Positions 46,679-59,349 of a DNA stretch of 64,000 nt are shown piece after piece. The stretch covers positions 19,138,793 through 19,202,792 of the forward strand of contig NC_090176.1 of NCBI RefSeq assembly GCF_024679245.1, read 5' to 3'. Position numbers and translations under genes: made by a program. Below the pieces are notes generated by a model, which was not told where the DNA came from, did no database searches, and saw nothing but the letters and a program-made list of their open reading frames with translations. The DNA is from Pseudorasbora parva (lineage: Eukaryota; Chordata; Actinopteri; Cypriniformes; Gobionidae). Position 1 is the stretch's first letter, and every line of letters begins with the position of its first letter.

Positions 46679-48029
46679 AGGGTTAGTTCACCCAAAAATG
46701 AAATTTCTTTCATTAATGACTCACCCCAATGTCGTTCCACACCCGTAAGACCTCCGTTCATCCTCGGAACACAGTTTAAGATATTTTAGATATAGTCCGA
46801 GGGCTTTCTGTCCTTTGAATGTAAGTGTATGCTCACTTGCTGCCCACGTCCAGAAGGTAATGAAAACATCATCAAAGTATCCATATGTGGTATCCACATA
46901 TGTGGTACCCAACACAGTTGGTTAGTTAGACTCTTTTGAAGCGTCGACATTACATTTTGGTCCAAAAATAACAAAAAATACAACTTTATTCAGCATTGTC
47001 TTCTCTTCCATGTTTGTTTTCAAACCTCAAAGATTTAAACTGTCGTGAATCAGCAGATTGATTCATGATTCGTATCACCAATGTCACATGATTTCAGCAG
47101 TTTTCCAGTTTGACACGCGATCCGAATAATGATTCACGACCGTTTGAATCTACGCAACCCGTTTGAATTGTAAACAAACGCAGAAGAGAAGACAATGCTG
47201 AATATAGTCATATTTTTTGTTATTTTTGGACCAAAATGTATTGTCGACATGTCAAAAGAGTCTAACCAACTGATGTCACATATGGACTACTTTGATGTTT
47301 TCATTACCTTCTGGAGGTGGACTAGCCTAGAAATCTAGACGCACCCTAGCGGCAGCAAATCTAATTTGCTGCCAGTGTCGTCTAGCAACTCTCAATTAAC
47401 TTCTGAGCTGTAAACGCCAAACTCTTGTCGGGCCAATCACATCATGTAGTCGGTGGTAGTCGTGTAGGCGGGTCTTAATATAATGACGGCCGAGTTGCGT
47501 TTGCATGCTTTTAGTAAACACAGAAACTGGCGAACGGCGGTCTTTCGAATCAGCATTGACCGCGACTCTGGAAGACTTGGAGTTAAGCTTTTCTCTGAGA
47601 AAAGAACGGCACAGAAGTCATTCTTAAGAAGGGAAGATGTTCGGAGTTTTGCCGACCGGATACGTCGAAAGTTTATTATGTCATCGAGCTCTGCTTCACC
47701 TTCGTTGCTCTGGTTTGTTTTAGCGCTATCCAATTGCTTGCACGGCGTGCAGAGGGAGTTTGAAAGACAACCGTTTATCCCGCCCCTCGGATTGAGCCCT
47801 GTCAATAGTGAGTTTCCAGACCAAACATCTTGATGTGGGTCTGGCTTGTCAGGCTAGACGTGGGCAGCAAGTGGGCATACACTTACATTCAAAGGACAGA
47901 AAGCCCTTGGACTATATCTAAAATATCTTAAACTGTGTTCAGAGGATGAACGGAAGTCTTTTGGGTGTGGAACGACATTGGGGTGATTCATTAATGAAAG
48001 AAATTTCATTTTTTGGGTGAACTAACCCT
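46679..48029. mobile_element. Long palindromic TTAA-target element
   Basis: Flanked by TTAA (46675-46678, 48030-48033). The two arms are inverted copies: AGGGTTAGTTCACCCAAAAA at the left, TTTTTTGGGTGAACTAACCC at the right. Complementarity continues for about 350 bp (GACAATGCTGAATA, TTTTGGTCCAAAAATAAC). A helicase-type copy is inserted in the right arm. Transcripts across it could fold into a long hairpin. Confidence 0.85.
47323..47856 (+). mobile_element. Helicase-type element, copy 4, inside palindromic element
   Basis: Ends TAGCCTAGAAATCTAGACGC and CTGGCTTGTCAGGCTA. Flanks GAGGTGGAC (47314-47322) and GACGTGGGC (47857-47865) match at 7 of 9. Near 47520-47600 the plus strand reads G-E-R-R-S-F-E-S-A-L, then L-E-D-L-E-L-S-F-S-L-R-K-E, leading into the helicase motif with a frameshift afterwards. 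Confidence 0.85.
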
Positions 48030-48033
48030 TTAA

Positions 48034-51027
48034 AGTTGAAAGAGTAAAGTGCTGGTACTCACCAAATGGGGCGTGGCTTTGTTGGGAGGGCGTGGTTAAG
48101 GGGGATTGTTTAGTCAATAATTCAAGAAGGTCCAAAGCTCTTTCTAACTTGTACTCAGCCTTAAAACGAACATATAGTTCTTGTATTTGTTTAACTATAG
48201 CATTTTTTTACAATAGGGGGATATTTACAAAGCAAGACCATTGACGGCTCCTCATTACCATGCAGGCCAATGTTAACTTTTTTCTTTCTTTTTTATCTAT
48301 GGTAGGACTGCACGATAAATCGCAAATAAAACCACACATAATTTGGCAAAGGCTGCAATAATTGCATGCGGAGCTTCTCAGTGTAACACGGCTGTGATCA
48401 GTAGTAAACGCTGCTACGCAAGCCAGAGGGCGTCTTATAATTATATACCCGTCTTATTATATTATGATTATAATAACCTGTCTATAATGCAATTGTTTTA
48501 GTAATAAAAGTAATCAAATGAACTGTTTTAGCAAATACAATTGTGTGGTTTCTCAATTGTGTCAGGTAAAGCCAAAATGTATTTTTGTGGGTCCTGGATC
48601 AGTCCAGAAAGGACTGCTTACACTGTATGTTCATTAGGATAATATTCTTTGCCTATGCCTGAACAAACTGGATTGGAAACACAGTAGGCTGATGCCATTA
48701 CAGAGAAACTAGGATGCTTCCTTTTTTAATAAACAAACAATTCACAGCTCTCAGCGCTGGAAAATATGACAGCGCAGCTGAGTCAGAGCCAGAGAGGACC
48801 CCCAGCGCTCTCCACTGAGGAACCTTACACTGCTCCGGTTAGCGCCAATGACAGTGGCTAGTTGTTTTACGTTTAATAACAACCGGCGCACATGCGTTTA
48901 TGAAAAATGTGTGTTCCACTTTATGGAAGAGTACCTCAGGGCCACAGCATTTTACATATTCATAAATCATTACAGGCCAGCGTACGTTCCATAATGTGGG
49001 GCCCTCAGCAGGGGGCCACAAATTACATATAGAGAGTGACAGGTGCACTGTGGTGGTCTCTCGCTTTCAATTACTATGAAAGCACATTGCCATTACTGGG
49101 ACTCAAGTATGACTTGGGTGAGTAAAGCAGGAAGATTATGCAGACATGGAACAATTATGAGATAGCTGAAATATTCAATCTTTGATCCAAAACATAGTGT
49201 TCTGCCTACATAGGCAGCTTTTAAGGCAACATTCAGACTTTATAGTCCCAATCTGTCCACACTGTTTATCCGACTTTTGTGTCTAACGTTGCTCTTTAAT
49301 TTTCAGAATATGGGCACTGACAATGTGTAGCCATGGAACTGGACTACTACATCTAATGAAGCAGCGGCAGACATGAACAGTAAATCTGAAGACACCCCAT
49401 AACTGGACAACTGAGATGTCTCCATTATATTATTTATAATTATATAATTGTCTGCGTAACCTGCACATCACCACCATTCTTGCGACGTGTTTAAATACAT
49501 TTTACATGGCGGAAAAAATTATATAAGGAAAAACGCTAAACAAAACAAAATCCAATCGGAGCGGTCAGACTGAAATGGATTTCCAGAAATGAGACTTGGA
49601 AATGATTTCGAACCACATATGAATGTAGCTTTAATTAGTTTTAGTTTTTTTTGTTTACACATGCAAAATCCGATCAGATTCCAATCGAATATGCTTTAAA
49701 TCAGATTTGGATTGACATGGAAGTGTCTGATACTCGATTAGTATGTTGCTGTGTTTCAAGCAGCGCGTATAGATACAATAGAGGATACAACTGTAAAATG
49801 TATTAATTAATGACTATATTATATTAATTTACCACATTTTTTTATTTAATTATATTGATAATTTTCATTCATGAATGATATTAAGTTTACCACTCTGCCA
49901 TCTTAGATTTCAAGCCTGTTGCAATGCATTTTGGTGCTGCCTTCTCTGCTAAAGATGCATGCTTTGGGCTAAGTGGACCTTTGTTTTAACTAACATGGGA
50001 TCATTTCAGAAGTGCACGATTATTAATTTCACAAATACAAAGAAACGACAATTAACACATTGAATGAAATGCAAAATTTTTGATGCTAAAAAACTGAAAT
50101 TGTATATTCTTGTAAAACGTACTCTAATTGGTTTTATTTACAGCTTCGAAATATCTTTTTAAAAATGTTGATGGCTGACTTTTAGGACTCTTTTCCGGGA
50201 CCCTATCTATGGCATCTGCATAGGCATCTCACTAGATTTTGGAACACAGCCAGTCATTCAGATGATGATACACTTATGCGAGACTGTGCAGTCTGTTGTG
50301 GATCTCTCTACAAAGCACACAAGCTTATAAAATGAGCATTTGACTGCCATAAATCAAAGAATTCTCTCTTTGCTGTCAGCAGGTGACAGTGCCATATATC
50401 TGTCCCCAATCCCATCATCCTAACAGATGGTGTTTGCTCTAGCTATGGCTTTCGCTCTCTCTCTATCCCTCTCTCTGAACGCTTGTATGCATATGTATTG
50501 TTTTTATTTCAATATCACTACCAACTTCACATCCTCTGCGTTTGGCCATGGCTTCCTTATTCCTAATATGGTCTTCCTGTTAGTGATTGACAGTCACATA
50601 CATTGTATACTGCTCATGCCATGCCATGAATGTCACGGTCAAAGCTATCTATAAGCTAGACGTTTAGGAAGATTCAGCCTTGATTCACAGGAGCTATTTA
50701 CCTGGCAGCCGGTGGTAATCATCAGTGTATTATTTATGCTCAAGGTCATATATATTTATCATTTAATCCAAGATTATGCAAAGAGTTCACCCATTGATGT
50801 GCTAAGCGTTGTTAAAGGGGGGGAAAACACATTGAAACCTGGACGTGCATCATTGGCTCTTAAACAGCAACGTGTCTCTTTTATGATTAGAATTCTGAAA
50901 TAAATAAATCAAAATGGTGTCTTATTTCCATAACTTAAACTTGGATAGACAACATCAGAAAGTGAAAAATAAACACAAATGAAAATGTTCTGATATATTA
51001 TGAAGGGCCAAATAAATCATTATATTT

Positions 51028-51033
<6 letters not shown>
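48034..51033 (-). other. Intron sequence; hAT-type end near 48305
   Basis: TAGGACTGCACGATAAATCG at 48303-48322 is a hAT-type start with no partner found. The rest is unique AT-rich DNA with no exon recognised. Confidence 0.45.

Positions 51034-51086
<53 letters not shown>
51034..51086. repeat. (TA)n microsatellite
   Basis: About 25 TA units with minor interruptions at the left. Confidence 0.95.
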
Positions 51087-51091
<5 letters not shown>

Positions 51092-51109
51092 ATACATATT
51101 TTTTATACA

Positions 51110-51395
51110 CACACACACGTTTGTTTTTGTGGCATATGGGGACATTCCATAGGCGTAATGGTTTTTATACTGTACAAACCGTATTTTCTATCCCCTTACA
51201 CTGCCCCTGCCGCTAAACCTACCCATCACAGGAAACATTCTGCATTTTTACTTTCTAAAAAAACTCATCCTGTATGATTTATAAGCATTTTGAAAAGTGA
51301 GGACATGGCCAATGTCCTCATATTTCACCCTCTCCTTGTAACACCCATGTCATTATACACATTAGTGTCCTCATATTTCATGCCCACACACACAC
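51110..51395. repeat. Cyprinid-type dispersed repeat
   Basis: Contains GGGGACATTCCATAGGCGTA, AAACCTACCCATCACAGGAA and GAGGACATGGCCAATGTCCT. I recall this block as dispersed in cyprinid genomes; no second copy is in the window, so the call leans on memory. Confidence 0.45.
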
Positions 51396-51491
51396 TGTAA
51401 AATAAAGTGCAACTGAATAATGGCTAACTAGAATAAAAATAATTAATAGAATAAGAAATAAGGACTTCTCTTGATTCCTAAACTGAGCTGC

Positions 51492-51517
51492 TGAGAGAGA
51501 GAGAGAGAGAGAGAGAG

Positions 51518-51560
<43 letters not shown>
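51492..51560. repeat. (GA)n microsatellite
   Basis: Near-continuous GA repeat interrupted by a GGTAGA near 51518. Confidence 0.95.
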
Positions 51561-51564
<4 letters not shown>

Positions 51565-52755
51565 GAGGTAGAAAACTCTCAGAGTGTGATTAAGTGTCAG
51601 TGTTTTGTGAGGGTAACCCTGCTTTCAGGACACACGGAGAGATGCCGAGAAGCACAGAGGGCACACGGTGATGGTTTTGGCCTGTTCCTGCGGAGGAGAG
51701 CCGGGCCGGGCTAGAGCAAAACCCCTCTTGCTCTAATGCACCTCTGAATACGATCTCCAGATAAGCCTTCACTCATTTCATTTGGCAGAGTGCTGAGTCT
51801 GGGATGACATGGGACCCGCTCTCACTTTCATTACCCATGATTACATCTGCCATTTGGGGTCACTGGAGACCTTCTCCCCTCGGAAGAGTAGATGACAGAT
51901 GCCACAAGAGAGCGTGAGCATGTTAGTGTGGGTTTGTGTGTATGCTTCACCTGAGTGTGGTGGCTGTCCATGTGCCTGTGTAATGCCGAGGTGCTGGATG
52001 CGTTTGACTTCGGATGTCCGTCGTCTTCCAACGTTCCTAGTGGGAGAGAAATATGCGGATGTTAAATGTAATATTCCGGAATATGCTGCTTCAATATGTC
52101 TCATAATAACATTGCTGCACTATGAGCACTGTAACTGAATTCCTCCCTTTTCACGTCTGCTGTTATTTTGTCTGTACCACTTAACATGTATTCATTTTGT
52201 TTTCTATATAATTTCAGCTTAGGTTTGAGTTTTATAATTTTTTTTAATTTAGATTTTTTAAATTATATAACTGTTAGAAGTAGCACTCCAGGAATTCTAG
52301 TTAAACAGATCTGGTGAATCGATTTCTAATGGATTTTTTTGGTTTGTTTTATTTTTGATCATAACATCTGAATTATTGCCATCACAAAATTCAGTCAAGT
52401 CATGTGACTAAATAATTTAAATGGGAACACTGGTTTATTTGAAAACAGTTTTTGTAATATTAAGATTTTTCAAGGCTATAAATAATTAGCAAATTACATT
52501 TTTTTGAAAAATAATATAGAATCAACTTTTAATATGGAAATGTTAATGGAAAACATACAGTAGCTACAATCCAAATTAGAAACATGGATGTCATTGTAAT
52601 AATTCCATAGGAATTGTGATTGGTTTATTTACATAATGTTTATCAGCTACCACAAAGGCAGCAAATATGTATGCATGCTTAAATAGATCCCATTATTATG
52701 CATTATGTAAACATAATAATATAAAAAAAGCAGTTCCAAAAAGTATAAAAACATG
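51561..52755 (-). other. Intron sequence, no feature seen
   Basis: 51600-52080 is less AT-rich than the flanks and unique; it might be conserved noncoding DNA. The rest is AT-rich. Confidence 0.45.
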
Positions 52756-54009
52756 GGGTAACACTTTTTCCACTTTATTCATTCTACTAACTATATGTAT
52801 TCTGCAACTGCATGTCAACTCATTAGGTTATTGGTAGACTGCGATTAATATCTGATAATAATTTTGTTTGATGCTCTCCAACAGACATTCTACTGACTAT
52901 ACTTAACTAGGGCTGCACAATTATGATAAAATCATAATTGTCGATTATTCCCCTGAAATGTAATTGCGATTATTACAATGCGATTATCACAATTTACATT
53001 GAATGATGTTTTGAATAGCTTTATACCATTGTCTGAAGCAACTGCATGCCATATTTTCATATAAAAATATGGAACTTAGTCATAGGAACTATAGGCATCA
53101 GGGTGGTTCCCTGAAAACTAAATGTTTCCCAAGGGCCAGTTACATTTGCACTGCCAGAAGTAACTCTTTTATTTTATTTTAAATCAAAGTCTGAGCACAC
53201 ATCGCTCACATTCTCCGCCTTCATTATTTCACGATCTGTTTAACAGTCCTGTCTAATATGTTATTAGGTAGAACTGTTATACAAAGAACATAGACATTAA
53301 ATAAAAAAGTATTAGCATTTGCCATGTGGTTGGTATCCAGTGTCACAAGCTGAGCGGAAATACATAATCATGTTTTTCCCCTCAAAGTAGTGTTGTATTT
53401 TCTCTTTAGCATAGGGTTGAGAGGTCCATCACTGTTTTCGATGTTAGTTAGCTCATATATCATTGGCTGTGCGCACTGCTTTTTAAAAATGGCGGGTGCT
53501 ATTTTGCGAGCATTCTACTAGTCATTGTACACTTTCGTCACTGGCAGTTCCTATTGTGATTGGTTTAGCCTTGTTTATACTTTCGCCTGTGGGCATCTTC
53601 TGTTTGGTGAGGTGTTTATACTCGACACGCTCGATGTTGTCTTATTCTTTGAAACAGAGTAATTGTTGCATAAACCATCGGGAAACAGCGGTGAGAAGAA
53701 GTACACACTAGACACTACTCTGAAGTAATCGAGATTCGCCTCTCACATGCTCTAAAGCATGTAGAATAATGCATCCGTGGCATTCGTAATCGTAATCGCG
53801 ATTAGAAATGCGATTAACTGTGCAGCCCTATACGTAACTTTGCAACTACATATCAACTTATTCTACAAACCTGAATCCTAACAAATAACCCTAACCTAAT
53901 TGTCTACAACAGTCTGTTTATACTCCAATGAGAGTTAGTTGACATGTAGTTGCAAAGTTACGTATACTTAGTAGAATGTCTAAAGTGGATCATCAAAAAT
54001 AAATTGTAA
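52756..54009. mobile_element. Inverted-repeat element (GGTAACACTTT ends), split by hAT
   Basis: The left end GGGTAACACTTTTTCCACTT and right end AAATAAATTGTAACG are inverted. Internal words such as ATTCTACTAACTATATGTAT and ACTTAGTAGAATGTC show long complementarity. It is homologous to 54302-54659. Confidence 0.75.
52908..53830. mobile_element. hAT-type element nested in the preceding one, 923 bp
   Basis: Ends TAGGGCTGCACAATTATGAT and GCGATTAACTGTGCAGCCCTA. Flanks TACTTAAC (52900-52907) and TACGTAAC (53831-53838) match at 7 of 8; the uninterrupted relative reads TAAGTAAC at this site. Subterminal AATCGCGATTAG-like repeats are present. No transposase remains. Confidence 0.88.
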
Positions 54010-54301
54010 CGAAACATGGAACATTTTCAAAAATCACGGTTCCAAAAATGTTTATGAAAATCAGTCGGCTCCAATTTTATATTAGTAAACTGACCTTGTT
54101 CTGATTAAGAACTATGGGCATTCACACAGGATGAATTCTTGTGTTCAAAAACAGCTACAGAGAGCACAATGGAATGGAACTGTATGCAGGGGTCTCGTAT
54201 TAAACTCTTAACTTGACACCTCAGTCAAAAAAAGGACAATGATTTGTATGTTTGCCTGAGATATGCCTGAGCTGAGCAATCCTAAAACTGTAACGCTATT
54301 C

Positions 54302-54659
54302 GGTAACACTTAATATTGATAGTGCACTTTAGACATTCTACTAACTATAAGTAACTTTGCAACTACATGTCATTCTGTCATACATGTCAACTAACTGTCA
54401 TTAGAGTATTTGTAGACTGTCTGATTATTATTTACTAAAACTTTATTTTGTTGGTCCCCCAACAGACATTCTGCTGACTATTAGTAACTTGGCAACTACA
54501 ATTCAACTTATTCTACTAACCCGAACCCTAACACCTAACCATAACCTACCAGTACTGACAGTCTACTAATACTCTAATGAGAGTTAGTTGACATGGACTT
54601 GCAAAGTTACTTATAGTTAGTAGAATGTTTAAAGTAGACTGTCGAAATAAAGTGTAACC
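54302..54659. mobile_element. Inverted-repeat element, uninterrupted copy
   Basis: Begins GGTAACACTTAATATTGATA and ends AAATAAAGTGTAACC. The two halves repeat CATTCTACTAACTATAAGTA in opposite orientations. It serves as the empty-site reference for the interrupted copy. Confidence 0.8.
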
Positions 54660-54712
54660 TGCTATTCTTCTGTTGCCTTGCAGGTACTGGGGTATTTTCT
54701 TCTGGGAATGTA

Positions 54713-54843
54713 CATTAGTTCATATAGCATTATCTTAAAGATGCAGGCATGTAATGACCGAGTTCAAAACTTCCACACACTCTCTGCTACATCCCCTCAT
54801 GCAGAATATGGAAGTTTACCCCCACACGCAGATATTAGCCTCA
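54713..54843 (-). repeat. Dispersed repeat A, diverged inverted copy
   Basis: Complementary to part of 57442-57702; shared words are AGCATTATCTTAAAG, AAAACTTCCA, ATATGGAAGTTTACCC and CAGATATTA. Confidence 0.6.
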
Positions 54844-55513
54844 CTGAGAGGATAAAAGGCAGAGTGTGTGTTTGTGTAAGGGAGGCAGAGAGACCCTGAG
54901 CCATCTGATGGCTTTTTAGGAGAGCACTTTATCAAGTCCAGGACCTTTCGCTTTAATCATGGACTGCCTCAGTGATAGATTCTGGGTCAACTCTTCATCT
55001 TACCATGTCCGTTTCTCCAATCCCATTCTCTCCACAAACCACCCTCAATCTGCCATTCTTTCCTTTTCCCTTATTCTCTCACTTTATCTCCAATATTTTC
55101 TCATGCATATAAACTGCAGGTCTTTTTGTTTGTGGTGTGTGTCACGCTCAGCTGGTCAAAGGTTACGTGGTCATTGGTGCTGTCTGTGGTAAACAAAGCA
55201 GTGGACAAGGCTGGGCCAGCCAATGATACGCGACTGAGCTTTAAATAATTGCATGGATGCACATTAGATCATGCGATGGGTAATGCCCTAATGTTACATG
55301 GGGTTGTTTGCTGTGTGTGATGGTCTCCTCTGCTCTTGATAACATTCATGAGGTCATGGAGAGAGTTTCATCTGAGTGATAATGGATCTAATAACTGCAA
55401 ACAAGTCCTATCCTTAGCACAATCTCAGTCGGATTCACATCAGGTTAAATTTGCAATGTTTTCCTTCTATTGTTATTACTATTACATTTATATTTAATTG
55501 ATATAAATTAGTC
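54844..55513 (-). other. Intron sequence, no feature seen
   Basis: Unique sequence, no exon or repeat recognised. Confidence 0.5.
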
Positions 55514-55516
55514 TAA

Positions 55517-56031
55517 GGCCCTGTTTAAACCAGGTATTAATATGAGTTTTGGTCAATCGGATTACAAGTAGACGAGGGAGACACATACCCGTTTACGTCT
55601 GGTGTTTTAATCCGTTTCTTTTATCCATTTCGGTTCTGATTTCTTCTGATCGTTCGATCTAATGGATGAAATAAGCTTGCGCAGTTTACGAACATGACCG
55701 GAGATGACAGAAAAGCATTTTTCGCTTCTGCTCTGACAGCCGCAAGACCAAGCCGAACGTGATGAGTGTGCTAGAAATCAGGAATGGTGGGTCTTTAGCC
55801 GACAAAGTTTAATCCTGTCTGGCTAGCGCGCTTCCCATAATGTTTACTCATTATATCAGTGGGTGGAGAGTAGGCGGTCTTCTGTCGCTGTTCAAATGCA
55901 TAATGCGTTGTCAACTACCTCTTGAAGTCGTAGAAAGCGGACAAGCTCAAAATGTTTTACTGTTTACACCTGTATTTAGCGTTATCCACTTCATCAACCA
56001 AAACACGCTAATACTAGGTGTAAACAGGGCC
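55517..56031. mobile_element. Harbinger-like element, 515 bp
   Basis: Flanked by TAA (55514-55516 and 56032-56034). Inverted ends GGCCCTGTTTAAACCAGGTA and TAGGTGTAAACAGGGCC. A 3-bp TAA duplication with GGCC-type ends fits PIF/Harbinger. No transposase is visible. Confidence 0.7.
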
Positions 56032-56210
56032 TAAACAAGAAATCACATTTTAGCAATTAGCAATGGAGTCTGATTCATGGACAAATGACTCTTATGAACT
56101 GGTTATTTTTTGGGAATCATTCAAATGTCACAAGCAAAAAGGGTTCATTGTCTACTGTCAATAGTCAAGTGATGTATGAAGCCACGCTCACGCAAAAGTC
56201 ACTTTCAAAA

Positions 56211-57175
56211 GGCCCTTTCACACCGGACGCGTAACGGAAAAGCGTAACAAATAAGCGAATATTTCGCATGCGAATATTTCGCGTCAAAACCATTCACATC
56301 AGCCGCGACACGAATTTGCGACGTTTCAGAGCTCCAACATTCCAAAACATTCGCAGCGACAGCTGAGAAAACACGGGCACTTCATCATTCAGTGAAGACG
56401 AGCTTTTTATTTTATTTAAAGGACCGAGAGGAAGGTTTTGGGTGCAGCCAGTCTTAAAGAACAGAGTCTGAAGGGGAGGATGCTAATCTTGTACAGGAGC
56501 TAAAACTTTATCATGGCCGGTTCTGCACTTACTTTCTAAAGTCTGTGGGACAATTTGAGGATCTCCTCCAGAGACGGCAGCGCATCTGACGAGACAAACT
56601 GCGCACTTCTGGGAATCAATCGATCCGAGCAGATGTTTCCAGTCGAGTCACATGTAAACATTTCAGTGCCACAGACGTACTGATGGCAACACGTTCACTT
56701 TCCATAATCTCGGACACAATGTTTAGAAAAAAATCAACTATTTATAAAAGGTAATAACTTATAAGTTATAAGTAATAACTTATAAGTTATAAGTTATTAT
56801 ACTAACTCATAAGTTAAGTTATTGCTGTCTGTATCATACAGTGGGCAAACACAGCTGCAGCTGTACAGCTTACAGCTGTAATCTCATGAGAAATGCCATG
56901 CCTGGCAAAGGTTAAAGTTGATTGAATAGCTCGTGACATCAACTGGACATTTCGTCACCTTTGTTTCCTTTTATGTGATTGGTTGAAGCCGTTTTTGTCG
57001 CCGGTAGAGTAAAAAAAAAAATCGACATCGGAACGAAATAAATAAATGTCGTTTTTTCGCCTCAGCACATTCGCGTTCTGTGTGGAAGCGCTCATTACAC
57101 AAACAGCTGATCTAAAAAAAAAAACCATTGCGCGAATTATTCGCACGTCAAAATCGCGTCCAGTGTGAAAGGGCC
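56211..57175. mobile_element. CpG-rich DNA element with GGCCCTTTCACAC ends
   Basis: Inverted ends GGCCCTTTCACACCGGACGC and GCGTCCAGTGTGAAAGGGCC; no clear target duplication was read. CG-containing words are frequent near both ends, unlike the surrounding intron. The interior holds a palindromic AT repeat at 56750-56825 built of ATAACTTATAAGTTAT. Confidence 0.7.
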
Positions 57176-57441
57176 TTTACCAAGCAGTTTTCTGTGTGCC
57201 AAAACAGCGAATCTGCTAACTAACTTTAACCATGCAAATCATTTGCCCTCAAATAAAATTCCTAATCGGATTCCTGTTGAAATGTCTAGATGTTGCCTCT
57301 GTTGAATTAAATTAAACTGAATTTAATGTAACCGCAACTTTACAGTTTCAATCAGTATAAAAAGATCATTCTATAAGTGATACATATACATGTTACAGAG
57401 CAAATGAGAGCTTCTCTGTAGTCCTTCATGGGTCATTAAAC

Positions 57442-57702
57442 TGACTGAAACTGCAACTTTAGTTAATACTTTTATAATAAAATTGTACAAAATATAAATG
57501 CACTTTTAACTTCTTAAATCTAATATCTGCATGCAGAAGGGTAAACTTCCATATTTTAGATGAGGGATTGTAGCAGTAGTTGGAAGTTTTAAACATTTAG
57601 CAATGACCCATACACTCATGCCTGCCCTTTAAGATAATGCTACATGAATGTGTCTGTGTGCGAGTTATTCTATCTGTTAAATAAAGAAAAATCAAATTGC
57701 AT
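57442..57702 (+). repeat. Repeat A (source-like copy)
   Basis: Differs from 59789-60049 at 7 of 261 aligned bases by my count. A diverged inverted relative lies at 54713-54843. Confidence 0.85.
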
Positions 57703-58028
57703 AGTTTGCACTGTTCTTAATTTTTACAACAACGCAACACAATATGAAATTGCATTTTGCAACGCAACAAGGTCTAAGGTTCCCTGTATAATTCACAGCA
57801 TTATCTGTCAGTGAATTTATATCTTAACAAAAAAAAATTCTAATTGAGATGCTGTATATGCAACTGAATTAAAACGAGAGCTTGTGAATCAGGAAATATG
57901 TCTCAAAACCCAGCATATGTAAGTGTGATTCAGGTGCTTTGACATTTTAATCTTAAACTTATAAACATGTAATTGCTGAATCATTTGCGGTTAATAAATA
58001 AGACCCAGTGTTTGGTGTGAACCCTAAC
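57703..58028 (-). other. Intron sequence, no feature seen
   Basis: AT-rich; no repeat or exon recognised. Confidence 0.5.
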
Positions 58029-58196
58029 CTCTTGTGCCATTACCATTGGAGATCTGGTTGCCGTTCTCCATGGGGGCTGGGTTTGAAGAGTTGGGAGAGG
58101 TGTGGTTGTTGGCATTTTTATCCTGTAACTGTGACGACGGGGATATCGGGCCTTGATCCTCTCGACCTGGCAGGTTAATGTTGGAATTTGAGAGTC
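58029..58196 (-). CDS. Internal coding exon of unidentified minus-strand gene
   Basis: The acceptor is ATTTCTATTCTATAG on the minus strand before 58196. The frame carries on in phase 1 from exon 63634-64000 (Gly codon split G/GA). It encodes a low-complexity segment rich in Asn, Ser and Pro (LSNSNINLPGREDQGPIS, then N-A-N-N-H-T-S-P-N-S-S). Two donors are possible 15 nt apart, after 58044 (GTAATG) or after 58029 (GTTAGG). Both leave phase 1 and differ by five residues (N-G-T-R and one more). If neither is used, a stop occurs at 58024-58026. Low complexity gives no family clue; a disordered linker is likely. Confidence 0.6.
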
Positions 58197-59349
58197 CTAT
58201 AGAATAGAAATGAATAAAAAAACACTTTTAATAAATACATTGTTTCACATTAAGATGATGTGTAACGTATGCTTTGGCACCATGTAAGGCCTCACAGACC
58301 ATCTTGCTGTCACTGTCGACCTACATCTGCCACCTTGAGTCACTAATATTTCTGCAGGGCATCTGCAGCTGCTCTGGCCAGGAATTGTGGGAATGATGGA
58401 GTCTCGCAATGACGTTGACGACAGAGAGAGCGGAAGAGCTGGGGGATGTATAAGCCTCACGGTATGCAGGTTTGCTTGGATCTGACCGTCACAGGGATGG
58501 ATATAGCACAGGGGTCAGCTGTCCTTTTAAACCCCTGTTACCAGCCATGTTTCCATTACAGCATTCTCTCTCTCTCTCCCTCTCTCTCTCTGAGCATCTG
58601 ACTTCACAGCCAGAGGTTATCAGAGATTAATTTACTGCAGCTTTGTGTCTGGGACCTCACTGGCTCTATGTATTCAACATGATGAAAGCAGTCACATTGC
58701 ATTACACTACATTGACTCTTATGATTGAAAGTATCAGAGGACTGATATAAAAATCTTCCTATTCTTAAAAAATATTTCATTGTGATGGCCTTCTCTCAAT
58801 CTTTTAGGCTCAGATTTATACAGTGGTGTCCAAAAGTCTAAGCCCACTAGTAAAAATCCTACTGGTTTGCATTTTTGTAATTAGCGTTTTTTGTTTTGTC
58901 AAATTATCAACATAACTGTAAAAAATAGAATAAAAAAAGTGTCACATGATTTGATTACAATTTTTGTGGAAAACATGACAGCATTTATTTTAAATGTACA
59001 TTATAAATGTATTTACTGTCACTTGATCCTCGCTGAATATAAGTATTAGTGTCTCGTTCTGACCCCAAACTTTTGAGCGTTAGTGTAATTGATATGTCAC
59101 TGAACTAGGAGGATTAAACATGAAAATAAAAATGAAATGCACAGGATACACCTGTCATTCAGGATGACTGACAGACATGCAAAGCAAATGCAGTAAAGGT
59201 TGGCTCTGTCAGATGATCATTACATTACAGATCATTACCTAAAAGGGAGTTAGATGAGATATTCTGTCACAAATATGAAGAACAGTTCAGTAGATTTAGC
59301 TAATTAAACATCTGAAAAATTATCCGGAATACACAATGTTAGAGCGGTT
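58197..59349 (-). other. Intron sequence; CT-rich run and a Tc1-type end
   Basis: A CT-rich microsatellite lies at 58565-58592. CAGTGGTGTCCAAAAGTCTA at 58821-58840 resembles a Tc1-type terminus without a body. No exon was recognised. Confidence 0.45.

Noticed and set aside
48030..48130. Minus-strand donor-like GTGAGT near 48058
   Set aside because: The preceding sequence (GCCACGCCC repeats) has no acceptor or open frame in phase; likely chance or repeat-derived.
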